The notes beneath the pieces were generated by a model, which saw only the letters and a program-made list of their open reading frames with translations, was not told the DNA's origin and searched no databases. DNA of 6,191 nucleotides from Candidatus Aminicenantota bacterium (GTDB lineage: Bacteria; Acidobacteriota; Aminicenantia; Aminicenantales; Aminicenantaceae): NCBI GenBank assembly GCA_013139435.1, contig WTAW01000253.1, positions 1 to 6,191 of the forward strand, written 5' to 3'. Below are positions 1 to 6,191 of this stretch, piece after piece; positions within the stretch are counted from its first letter, which is position 1, and the number at the start of each line of letters is the position of its first letter. The position numbers and the translations under genes are program-made.

Positions 1-182
1 TTGTCCTTCTCGTAGATGATGTTGAGAAGGATCAACCGTTCTCTTGAGATCAGATGATTCATGAGGGAAGCGATGTCAGCCGCGTGAAAGTTTTTGACAA
101 GATTCCAGAGCCGTGTCAGAGCTCCCACGTTGATGAATTTTCGTGCGGAGCTTATAACAATCCTCTGAGATTTAATCTTCAT
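1..182 (-). CDS. mgtE: MgtE-type magnesium transporter, N-terminal fragment (partial, runs off window)
   Basis: The first 60 codons of a minus-strand gene are visible, and the rest lies beyond base 1. The ATG is at 180-182. It is the only start possible here, because the frame upstream has no ATG, GTG or TTG before an in-frame TAA about 33 bp away. An AAGG Shine-Dalgarno sits 7 nt upstream. The protein begins MKIKSQRIVISSARKF, and from about residue 24 it reads LWNLVKNFHAADIASLMNHL followed by ERLILLNIIYEKD. This matches the opening helices of the MgtE N-terminal domain (family pattern: LHPADIADLLE, then PEERLALLRLL). In MgtE Mg2+ channels this cytoplasmic domain senses magnesium and is followed by CBS and membrane domains. 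Neither is visible here, so this could instead be another protein carrying an MgtE_N domain. Family assignment is moderately sure; full-length function is inferred. Confidence 0.62.
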   Translation of the reverse strand, partial: MKIKSQRIVISSARKFINVGALTRLWNLVKNFHAADIASLMNHLISRERLILLNIIYEKD

Positions 183-189
183 TGCCTTA

Positions 190-193
190 CCTT
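190..193 (-). promoter_or_regulatory. Shine-Dalgarno of the MgtE-like gene
   Basis: AAGG on the minus strand, 7 nt before the ATG at 182. It supports that start. It is the clearest ribosome-binding site in the window; the other complete genes have weak ones or appear to rely on coupling. Confidence 0.55.
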
Positions 194-260
194 GCCTTTT
201 TCGCCCTACACTTTAACATACTTTTCAGCGACAGTAAATCTGAAGTGCAGACAATTTTAA

Positions 261-291
261 TGAATAATTCAGACTAAAGATGGATTATTCA
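261..291. repeat. Short inverted repeat / hairpin (8-bp stem)
   Basis: TGAATAAT (261-268) is the exact reverse complement of ATTATTCA (284-291), with a 15-nt spacer. The right arm of this hairpin overlaps the left terminal repeat (281-291) of the element described at 281-530, so one arm can pair either locally or with the distant copy at 520-530. There is no T-tract placed to suggest a terminator. Confidence 0.5.
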
Positions 292-399
292 CGAGCTGAT
301 ATCGCTGCAAAGGCGAGGTAGTGGCCCCTGAAGCTGTAGTGAACTACCGCGAAGGGGCTACAACGAAGGCTTTGTAGTGAGATCGGCTCGCCCGTAGGG
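292..399. repeat. GC-rich, multi-hairpin 108-bp segment inside the left arm of the inverted repeat
   Basis: This segment separates the 11-bp and 14-bp repeat units in the left arm; in the right arm they are directly joined at 519/520. It can form several stems. GGCGAG (312-317) pairs with CTCGCC (387-392). GTGGCCCCT (321-329) pairs with AGGGGCTAC (353-361), with one G-T wobble. GTAG (336-339) pairs with CTAC (344-347) around a TGAA loop. CTACAA (358-363) pairs with TTGTAG (372-377). The second and fourth stems share bases 358-361 and exclude each other. The hexamer GTAGTG occurs three times (318, 336, 374). The role is unknown: it could be a nested insertion, a protein-bound hairpin, or a structured leader RNA for the gene at 1-182. 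Confidence 0.5.
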
Positions 400-519
400 T
401 AAAAAATGTCGATTATAAATGAAAATCACGTGGGAAATTCAGTGCCCAAATGATTATTCTGATATAATAATGTAAATTTCTGATAATGTGTCAGTTATGA
501 TAAATATCGACATTTTTTA
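400..519. repeat. 14-bp perfect inverted repeat flanking an AT-rich core
   Basis: TAAAAAATGTCGAT at 400-413 is exactly complementary to 506-519. The 92 bp between them are about 26% GC and contain no gene. They do contain the palindrome CACGTG (427-432) and a TGATATAAT promoter-like string on the plus strand (460-468). The right copy abuts the terminal repeat at 520-530, giving a 25-bp continuous right arm. Confidence 0.6.
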
Positions 520-532
520 TGAATAATCCAGG

Positions 533-1879
533 TTATTTTGTTTTGTAGAAATGTTTATTCGTTTCAGCAACGATGATCGAACTGAGTCCGATCAGACCCA
601 CAAGATTGGGAAAAGCCATGAGTCCGTTCATAATGTCTGCAAGAGTCCATACGGTTTCCAGTTTCAACATGGTGCCCACCGCCACAAAGATCACAAATAC
701 GATCCGGTAGATCTTAACCGCGCGTTCTTTAAAAAGATACTCGATGGATTTTTCACCGTAATAGCACCAGCCGAGGATAGTGGAATATGCGAAAAAGATG
801 AGACCGAAGGTCACTACAAATTCACCGATCCCGCCGGGCAGGGATTCTCTGAAGGAAAGAGTTGTGAGTTCAGCTCCGGTTTTATCCATGGTCCACAAAC
901 CGCTGGAGAGTATGACAAGGCCAGTCATGGTACACACCACAAGAGTGTCAATAAAGGTCTGTGTCATAGAAACAAGCGCTTGCTTGACAGGATTCGGCGT
1001 TTTCGCTGCGGCGGCTGCGATTGGAGCCGAGCCTAAGCCGGATTCATTGGAAAACACCCCTCTAGCAACGCCCTCTCTCATGGTCTCGCGCAATGTGGTA
1101 CCTAGAAATCCACCCAATGCTGCTGTGGGTGTAAAGGCCGATTTGAATATCTGAGCGAAGATGCCGGGAATGACGGAGATCTTGAGCATCAGGATGATCA
1201 AGGCCCCAATAAAATAGATCACGATCATAATAGGGACAAGAACTTGCGTGACTCGGGCGATGCTCTTGATACCGCCGAGAACGACCATGGCCGTAAAGAG
1301 AGCCAAGACAATTCCTGTGATGTAATGGGGAATATTGAGGGAGGTCTTCACCGCCTCGGCTACAGAATTGGATTGGACCATGTTGCCGATGCCGAATGCA
1401 GCGATCGCAGCGAAAACAGCAAAAAGGGAACCTAGCCATTTCATGCCCAACCCTTTGGATATGTAATACATGGGCCCGCCGCTCATGGTCCCGAACTCGT
1501 CTTTTTCCCTGTATTTGATGGCGAGGACAGCCTCAGCGTATTTGGTCGCCATCCCAAAGAGGCCAGTGACCCACATCCAAAAGAGTGCTCCCGGTCCTCC
1601 TGCAACAATCGCTGTAGCCACTCCCGCGATGTTCCCTGTTCCCACTGTCGCAGCCAATGCCGTCATGAGGGCCTGGAAATGAGAAATGTCACCCGCTTCT
1701 TCATCGTCTTCCTTACGCTGGATGAAGGCGAGATAGAGAGAGTAAACAAGCCCTCTTATCTGAAGGCCTTTCAGACGGATCGTCAGAAAAATCCCTGTGC
1801 CCACGAGCAGCACTAGCAATGGCGTTCCCCATATGAAATTCCGGATATCTGTTAAGATGTTTAAGAACTGTGCTTCCAT
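533..1879 (-). CDS. agcS: Sodium/amino-acid (alanine/glycine) symporter, AGCS family
   Basis: Complete 448-residue integral membrane protein of the alanine-or-glycine:cation symporter (AGCS, AlsT/DagA) family. It imports a small neutral amino acid together with Na+ (or H+) across the inner membrane. Family signatures are clear and in order: TVGTGNIAGVATAIVAGGPG (about 78-97), FWMWVTGLFGMATKYAE (100-116), GTMSGGPMYYISKGLG (130-145), GNMVQSNS (165-172) and GVFSNESGLGSAPIAAAAAK (274-293). Hydrophobic membrane segments run throughout, and the length is normal for the family. The ATG at 1877-1879 has only a weak GAG-type ribosome site, but the N-terminus aligns with the family. It has its own promoter in the 82-bp gap after ntrX. 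The stop codon lies 2 bp from the repeat element at 281-530, and I see no hairpin/T-tract terminator after it. Alanine versus glycine preference cannot be read from the sequence. Confidence 0.95.
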   Translation of the reverse strand: MEAQFLNILTDIRNFIWGTPLLVLLVGTGIFLTIRLKGLQIRGLVYSLYLAFIQRKEDDEEAGDISHFQALMTALAATVGTGNIAGVATAIVAGGPGALFWMWVTGLFGMATKYAEAVLAIKYREKDEFGTMSGGPMYYISKGLGMKWLGSLFAVFAAIAAFGIGNMVQSNSVAEAVKTSLNIPHYITGIVLALFTAMVVLGGIKSIARVTQVLVPIMIVIYFIGALIILMLKISVIPGIFAQIFKSAFTPTAALGGFLGTTLRETMREGVARGVFSNESGLGSAPIAAAAAKTPNPVKQALVSMTQTFIDTLVVCTMTGLVILSSGLWTMDKTGAELTTLSFRESLPGGIGEFVVTFGLIFFAYSTILGWCYYGEKSIEYLFKERAVKIYRIVFVIFVAVGTMLKLETVWTLADIMNGLMAFPNLVGLIGLSSIIVAETNKHFYKTK

Positions 1880-1903
1880 CGTCTGTCTCTAAAAATTTTC
1901 TCT

Positions 1904-1931
1904 ATTATATCAGCGCAAAATTAAAATTCAA
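1904..1931 (-). promoter_or_regulatory. Sigma-70-type extended -10 promoter of agcS
   Basis: On the minus strand a perfect TATAAT (1904-1909) is preceded by TGA, giving the extended -10 form TGnTATAAT. TTGAAT (1926-1931) lies 16 bp upstream as a 4/6 match to the -35 box. Transcription would start near 1897, giving a 5' UTR of about 18 nt before the ATG at 1879. There is no GG/GC (-24/-12) sigma-54 promoter pattern in this gap, and no clear terminator for ntrX. Confidence 0.6.
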
Positions 1932-1961
1932 ATGTCACGCTAAAAATGAAAAGGAGATGGT

Positions 1962-3323
1962 TTAGCCCAGGAAGGTAATGCCAAAATCTATGATCTTTTT
2001 GTTCAGTTTCTTGCGGTCGATTCCGAGTTCATCTGCCGTTTTTGTGAGATCCCATTTGTTCTTGATCAACGCTTGGTGAACATATTCTTTTTCGAACTGT
2101 TGTATGGTATTCTCCAAGGATTTCGTTTCGACAAGACCGGGTGCTATCTGGGATTCGATGGGCTCCACGAGAAGGGAAAGATGATTGGCTTTGATCTCAT
2201 CCTCTTTGATCATGATGACAAACCGTTCGATCACGTTGATGAGCTCACTGACATTGCCAGGCCAGGAATAGTTGATAAAAGCTTCCATGGCTTCTTGGTT
2301 CATGGTTTTTTGTTTTTTCCCCGTCTCTTCTGTGAAGTACTCTAAAAAGTAGTTGATCAACAGGGGAATATCATTTTTCCGCTCCCTTAAAGGTGGAATG
2401 TACAGGGGGATCACGTTCAGCTTGAAGTAAAGGTCTTCCCTGAATTTGTTCTTCGCGATAAGCTGCTTCAAGTTTTTATCAGTGGCTGCTATTAGCCGTG
2501 TATCGATGGAAATGGATTCTGTCGATCCTATGGGTTCATACTTTTGTTCTTCGATCACTCTTACCAGCTTGGCCTGCGTCTTCAGGCTCATATCTCCGAT
2601 CTCGTCCAAGAACAGCGTACCCCCATCAGCAAGGAGCAGCTTTCCTTTCTTATCTTTAACGGCATTGGGCAAGGCTCCTCTGACATAACCGAACAACTCG
2701 ATCTCGATCAGATCATCAGGAATGGCCGCGGAATTTATCTGGATAAATCGTTTATCTTTTCTAGGGCTTTCCTGATGGATCAACTGAGCGACGAGTTCTT
2801 TTCCCGTTCCGTTTTCTCCGTAAATGAGAACTCTTCCATCTGTCGGTGCCGCAGTCTTTGTTCTTTCTCTTAACCTTTGGATCGGAGCACTCTTTCCGAT
2901 CAGCTTATATTTGGCTCTAATTTGCTCGCGGAATTGAATGTTTTCTTCCTCTAATATTTTCTGCTTCAGTGCGTTTTTTGCGGTCAGAATAACTTTTTCC
3001 AGGGTGAGAGGTTTTTCGAGGAAATCAAAAGCACCCAGTTTAGTCGCCTTGACGGCCATATCAATAGACCCGTGCGCGGTGATGATGATGACTTGTGTGT
3101 TATCTTCCGTGTTTTGAATATTTTCCAGAACCTCGATCCCGTTCATCTCGGGGAGTAGTATGTCAAGAAAAACAAGGCCGAGATTGTCCCCTTTCAACAG
3201 GTTAAGGCCTTTCTCTCCTGAATCTGCTGTTTTAACGAGGTAGTTCTCGTCTTCTAGGATCCCCTTGAGTGAGGACCTGATTCCGGCCTCGTCATCGATA
3301 ACGAGAATTTTGTCTCTGATCAT
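1962..3323 (-). CDS. ntrX: NtrX-like response regulator with degenerate sigma-54 contact motif
   Basis: 453 residues: receiver, AAA+ and Fis-type DNA-binding domains, the NtrC/NtrX layout. The receiver (about 5-120) is intact, with acidic D10/D11, phospho-acceptor D54, T82 and K104. The AAA+ domain (about 140-370) keeps Walker A GENGTGKE (169-176), N197, and Walker B GGTLFLDE (234-241). However, the sigma-54 contact loop GAFTGA reads GALPNA (216-221). The FREDLYxRLN arginine-finger region has K301 for the second Arg (R295 is kept), sensor II GNVREL is GNVSEL (S359), and sensor I has D282 where Asn is usual. A Fis-like helix-turn-helix fills about 403-450 (TKTADELGIDRKKLNKKI). The ATG overlaps the ntrY stop as ATGA with no good Shine-Dalgarno, so it is probably translated by coupling. 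It should be phosphorylated by NtrY. Its mode of transcription control is likely sigma-54-independent (inference). Confidence 0.9.
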   Translation of the reverse strand: MIRDKILVIDDEAGIRSSLKGILEDENYLVKTADSGEKGLNLLKGDNLGLVFLDILLPEMNGIEVLENIQNTEDNTQVIIITAHGSIDMAVKATKLGAFDFLEKPLTLEKVILTAKNALKQKILEEENIQFREQIRAKYKLIGKSAPIQRLRERTKTAAPTDGRVLIYGENGTGKELVAQLIHQESPRKDKRFIQINSAAIPDDLIEIELFGYVRGALPNAVKDKKGKLLLADGGTLFLDEIGDMSLKTQAKLVRVIEEQKYEPIGSTESISIDTRLIAATDKNLKQLIAKNKFREDLYFKLNVIPLYIPPLRERKNDIPLLINYFLEYFTEETGKKQKTMNQEAMEAFINYSWPGNVSELINVIERFVIMIKEDEIKANHLSLLVEPIESQIAPGLVETKSLENTIQQFEKEYVHQALIKNKWDLTKTADELGIDRKKLNKKIIDFGITFLG

Positions 3324-5485
3324 GCGGGTATCTGTATGATGAATTTGGCTCCAAAAGGCTTATTGTTCTCGGCGTCAATGGCACCGTTGTGTTCGTTGAT
3401 GATTTGATTCACGATCGCTAAACCCAGTCCTGACCCCTTTGACTTGGTTGAAAAATGTGGCAGGAAAAGTTTCTCCTTGTCCTTTTTAGAAATTCCTGGA
3501 CCTGTGTCAGATACTTCCACACGAATACTCTGGTGCTCGCGATCAAAAGATGTGTTGATGTTGATTTTTCCCTTTTTGTTCATCGCATCGATCGCGTTAT
3601 CAAATAGATTGATAAAAACACGCTTCATTTGTTCTGGGTCGAGCTGGATGGACGATGGTACATTCGGCGCAAAGGAAGTGTCAAAATCGATATCGGAGAA
3701 GATTCCCTTAAAAAGAGAAATAGTGTGATTGATGACATCATGGATGTCTGCTGATTGGAGGCGGATAGCAGGCAGGCGGGCAAATGTGGAAAATTCATCC
3801 AAGAGTGATTTGATCGTTCCAGCCTCCTGGACGATGGTGGCGACTCCCTCTTGAATGATGTTGTTGCTTCCCGTGTCGTTCTTGGTGAGGTTCTTGATGA
3901 TGCGTTCCGCAGATAACTGGATCGGTGTGAGCGGGTTTTTGATCTCATGAGCCACACGCTGAGCGACCTCTTTCCATGCCACGATCTTTTGGGCCTTGAT
4001 CAGCTGTGTCAAGTTTTCAAGGACCACGATCATGCCGGAAAACTCTTGGTTTGATTGTTTAAGAGGAGAAAGAGTCAATCCAAAGACGGCGTTCTGTTCA
4101 TTGATACTGATCTTTATTTCTTTGTCGGAGAGATGGTATTTCTTCTTAAGGCCTCTCTGGATGTTCTCCACGATCTCTGTATATTCAGGGTCGGCAAGAA
4201 CATCGTTATAGTTTTTTCCGATAAGGCTCTTCTCTTTCAACCCGAGCATTTCGCGTGCCGAGGGATTGATGGTCGTGATTGTGCCCTCGGCATTGAGGGT
4301 GATGACTCCTGTGGTAATGTTGTTCAGGATGGTTTCGATATACTGTTTTCGTGCTGCCAGCTCGGCCGTTTTTTGTGCGATGTTGTGCTGGCTTTCTTTC
4401 AAGTCGGATGTCATTTCATTGAAGGAATCGATGAGGATTCCCAGTTCGTCAGACGCCGGAGTCTCGACCTTGACATTCAGGTTCCCCTTAGAAACCTCTT
4501 TGGTTGCCTCTGCTAATTTTTCGATGGGAACGGTTATCCCTTTGGCGAGTTGAAATCCGATCCAGCTTGCCGCAAAGATGATGAGCAATGTCACAAAGAT
4601 CAGTGTGATCAGATAGAAAGTTTTTACCGGATTTTTCTGGATCTTGAGCTGACTATATCTCTGAACATAGGCCGTGATGTTATTGATACGCTGCGCATAG
4701 TTCTGAGGAAGAAACTTCCCTGTAACAACGAGCAGATTTCCCACATCTGGAATACTGAAGGATACTCCTCTGCGGATCATCTCACCGTTGCCCATGGAAT
4801 CGATCCGTTTGATCTGTTCCCCAAGTTGAGCTCTTCTCACAAGGTTTAATGTCAGATCCTGGTAATCTTGGAGTGGCAGATCTGGGTTTAGATAGGAGAA
4901 TAGTTCCTCATCATCCAAGTAGATGCCGATCTCGTCAAGCTTGTACTCTTTCAGCTTGGCGCGGACAAATTCCATCAAGGGGCGTCGGCGTTCCAGGTCG
5001 ATGAGATTCTGCTCTTGTATGGCCTGACTCATATGTTGGGCGTAGTGCAGGGTGACTTCTTCATTGTTGAGATAGAAGCCGTCGGCGAGACTTTTGGTGT
5101 CGTTAAGGATCGTATCAATCGGTGTTCGGAACCACTGTTCAATGTTTCTGCTGATCAGGTCACTGGAAAAGAGGAAGAGCAACAGGGTGGGAATGAGAGA
5201 CAGGGAGATGAAGAACAGAATAAGTTTTGTTTTGAACTGGGCTCCAGCGACTTTTCGTTTTCTCTCAAGATAGAGTTTTATCAAACTCCGTGCAAAAACG
5301 AACAGGAGGATGAGAAAGAGCAGAAACACAATGATTTGCAGAGAGAGCAGGAGCACGTTAGTGACTGAAGTGGGAGAGAATTGTTGTGCCTCTCGGAGGA
5401 AAAATTGAGCGACAAAGAAAAGGAGGATCAGGGTAACCATGATGCCCCCTAATACTCGAGGGCCTTTTCTCTTTGTGTCTTCCAT
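3320..5485 (-). CDS. ntrY: NtrY-like membrane sensor histidine kinase
   Basis: 721 residues with the NtrY domain order. Hydrophobic segments near 11-30, 43-66, 88-108 and 287-314 anchor it in the inner membrane. About 110-286 forms an extracytoplasmic sensor region of the kind typical for NtrY. Next come a HAMP linker (about 310-365), a PAS domain (about 382-490, with ILNNITTGVITLNAEGTITT near its start) and a HisKA dimerisation domain with H-box HEIKNPLTP (phospho-His H513). The ATPase domain follows, with N-box NLFDNAIDAM (626-635), G1 DTGPGI (660-665) and G2 GSGLGLA (684-690). All catalytic motifs are present, so an active kinase is expected. The start ATG lies 2 bp after the preceding stop with only a weak ribosome site, and the 3' end overlaps ntrX by 4 bp, which marks them as a cognate pair. 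NtrY/NtrX systems are linked in other bacteria to nitrogen, redox and envelope responses; the signal here cannot be read from sequence. Confidence 0.93.
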   Translation of the reverse strand: MEDTKRKGPRVLGGIMVTLILLFFVAQFFLREAQQFSPTSVTNVLLLSLQIIVFLLFLILLFVFARSLIKLYLERKRKVAGAQFKTKLILFFISLSLIPTLLLFLFSSDLISRNIEQWFRTPIDTILNDTKSLADGFYLNNEEVTLHYAQHMSQAIQEQNLIDLERRRPLMEFVRAKLKEYKLDEIGIYLDDEELFSYLNPDLPLQDYQDLTLNLVRRAQLGEQIKRIDSMGNGEMIRRGVSFSIPDVGNLLVVTGKFLPQNYAQRINNITAYVQRYSQLKIQKNPVKTFYLITLIFVTLLIIFAASWIGFQLAKGITVPIEKLAEATKEVSKGNLNVKVETPASDELGILIDSFNEMTSDLKESQHNIAQKTAELAARKQYIETILNNITTGVITLNAEGTITTINPSAREMLGLKEKSLIGKNYNDVLADPEYTEIVENIQRGLKKKYHLSDKEIKISINEQNAVFGLTLSPLKQSNQEFSGMIVVLENLTQLIKAQKIVAWKEVAQRVAHEIKNPLTPIQLSAERIIKNLTKNDTGSNNIIQEGVATIVQEAGTIKSLLDEFSTFARLPAIRLQSADIHDVINHTISLFKGIFSDIDFDTSFAPNVPSSIQLDPEQMKRVFINLFDNAIDAMNKKGKININTSFDREHQSIRVEVSDTGPGISKKDKEKLFLPHFSTKSKGSGLGLAIVNQIINEHNGAIDAENNKPFGAKFIIQIPA

Positions 5486-5487
5486 CT

Positions 5488-6191
5488 TTATCTTATTTGT
5501 TCAGCATTGTTATCTGAGTCCAGGATGAATTCATCAATGTTGTCGAGGGTGATTCGGATATTTTTTTTAACGGCTCCGGACGGTCCGAAGGGTTTTCCTC
5601 TTTGATTGTTCAGGGTGTAGGTGAGACCTCCTGCGTTACCCACATCGATCACAAGCTCTTCACGTGCGACAACCTGGAGTTTTCCTCCCGGCAATTTGAT
5701 GCCTTCGTAGATCTGTTCACCATCGGCATATACTTGAATCCATGTATCATTATGAAAAGAGATGTTCAAATTCAGTTCTTGGATCTCTTCCTCGATTTCC
5801 TCTGCGGGCTCTGTGTCAGGAGGTGGTAGGACAGCATCTCTTTGAGTTGTGCTTTCGGTGGTGGAAAGTTGAATCGGAGGAGGTGCCTCCTTACCTCGGA
5901 AAATGAAGAAAAGCGCCACTAAAACAGCGATGACAGCAGCGCCAAAGGCGGCGATCTTGATCACATTCTGGATATTCATCGGTAAGGTCTGGGAGCATAT
6001 CTTTTCTTCCTCTTTTTCACCCTGATCAAGGAATTGTAGGGCGTCGTGGTATTTGTTCAAGACGCTTTCCTCTTCCAGTCCCAAATATTTAGCATATCCC
6101 CGGATGATACCTCTTGTGAAGAACTTCCCGGGGAGTGCATCGAACTGGTCATCTTCTAAAGCCCTGAGGAATCGAATGTTTATCTTTGTGG
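5488..6191 (-). CDS. rodZ: RodZ-like cell-shape protein, C-terminal part (N-terminus outside window)
   Basis: The frame is open to the window edge, so the gene starts beyond base 6191. 233 residues plus the TAA stop are visible. The first 40 or so (NIRFLRALEDDQFDALPGKF, then FTRGIIRGYAKYLGLEEE) match the end of the RodZ-type helix-turn-helix domain that binds MreB in the cytoplasm. A charged linker follows, then one membrane segment (visible residues about 76-97), a Pro/Glu-rich periplasmic linker (about 101-133), and a beta-rich C-terminal domain of the RodZ DUF4115 type (about 135-233; NDTWIQVYADGEQIYEG, then KLPGGKLQVVAREELVIDVG). This is the normal RodZ plan; RodZ links MreB filaments to the elongasome. 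The TTG at 6082-6084 lies inside the conserved YLGL stretch and is not the start. It sits 2 bp upstream of ntrY, so cotranscription is likely. A RodZ-family protein of another role remains possible. Confidence 0.85.
   Translation of the reverse strand, partial: TKINIRFLRALEDDQFDALPGKFFTRGIIRGYAKYLGLEEESVLNKYHDALQFLDQGEKEEEKICSQTLPMNIQNVIKIAAFGAAVIAVLVALFFIFRGKEAPPPIQLSTTESTTQRDAVLPPPDTEPAEEIEEEIQELNLNISFHNDTWIQVYADGEQIYEGIKLPGGKLQVVAREELVIDVGNAGGLTYTLNNQRGKPFGPSGAVKKNIRITLDNIDEFILDSDNNAEQIR

Larger units (their letters stand above)
281..530. mobile_element. Putative non-autonomous element (MITE-like) or IS remnant with 11-bp terminal inverted repeats
   Basis: The segment is bounded by a perfect inverted repeat: TGGATTATTCA at 281-291, and its reverse complement at 520-530. 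A second perfect 14-bp inverted repeat, TAAAAAATGTCGAT, lies at 400-413 and (inverted) 506-519. No credible ORF lies inside, so it carries no transposase. It fills most of the gap between agcS and the MgtE-like gene, and its right end lies 2 bp from the agcS stop codon. Composition is patchy: 292-399 is about 58% GC by count, while 414-505 is about 26%. I see no target-site duplication (flanks aaaga and ggtta). The terminal sequence resembles insertion-sequence ends in general, but I cannot name a family. It could instead be a lineage-specific palindromic intergenic repeat. Confidence 0.45.

Noticed and set aside
54..260. 68-residue plus-strand ORF at the left edge
   Set aside because: It lies antisense to the MgtE-like start, which has a recognisable domain and a good ribosome site. 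The plus-strand product resembles nothing I know.
312..392. Integron attC site or CRISPR repeat in the hairpin-rich block
   Set aside because: There are no GTTRRRY/RYYYAAC core sites, and no regularly spaced direct repeats with unique spacers; GTAGTG recurs at irregular distances.
183..400. M-box (ykoK) magnesium riboswitch ahead of the MgtE-like gene
   Set aside because: I do not see the conserved M-box core (such as GAUACAGGCUGCUGCCC-like sequence) on the minus strand; the stems present are of a different kind.
480..532. Intrinsic terminator after agcS
   Set aside because: Reading past the stop there is only AT-rich sequence with 4-bp local stems, and no GC-rich hairpin followed by a T-run.
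551..1154. Long overlapping plus-strand ORFs (551-1036 and 780-1154) opposite agcS
   Set aside because: They are shadows of the strongly conserved symporter gene on the other strand; the compositions look like antisense translation, with no domain recognisable.
1062..1439. 125-residue minus-strand ORF in another frame within agcS
   Set aside because: It has a Cys/His/Arg-rich out-of-frame composition and overlaps the conserved agcS motifs; not a gene.
6082..6084. TTG as a start codon for a 198-residue protein
   Set aside because: The frame continues upstream to the window edge and encodes the conserved end of the RodZ HTH domain (FTRGIIRGYAKYLGL), so this TTG is an internal Leu codon.

Overview
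The window is bacterial, and every gene I can support lies on the minus strand. Reading 5' to 3' along that strand (high to low coordinates), it holds the C-terminal part of a RodZ-like morphogenesis protein (5488-6191, upstream end outside the window), an NtrY-type membrane sensor kinase (3320-5485), an NtrX-type response regulator (1962-3323), an AGCS-family sodium/amino-acid symporter (533-1879), and the first 60 codons of an MgtE-N-domain protein (1-182, running off the window). An NtrY/NtrX pair together with RodZ suggests a Gram-negative (diderm) organism of moderate GC. Acidobacteriota/Aminicenantes-like lineages are possible, but this is only a guess from family resemblance and gene order.

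rodZ, ntrY and ntrX are tightly packed: 2 bp separate rodZ and ntrY, and ntrY and ntrX share an ATGA overlap. They look like one translationally coupled operon joining a cell-shape protein to a two-component system. An 82-bp gap after ntrX carries a good extended -10 promoter (TGATATAAT) for the symporter gene, so agcS is probably its own transcription unit.

The most interesting coding observation is in NtrX. Its receiver domain is intact, and so are Walker A and Walker B. However, the sigma-54 contact loop GAFTGA reads GALPNA, one arginine-finger position is Lys, and the sensor II Arg is Ser. It is predicted not to be a normal sigma-54 activator.

The other notable region is the 350-bp gap between agcS and the MgtE-like gene (183-532). 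It holds a probable gene-less mobile or palindromic element (281-530). The element has 11-bp perfect terminal inverted repeats and a further 14-bp inverted repeat. In the right arm these two repeat units are contiguous; in the left arm a GC-rich, hairpin-forming 108-bp segment separates them. No rRNA, tRNA, CRISPR array or transposase gene was seen.
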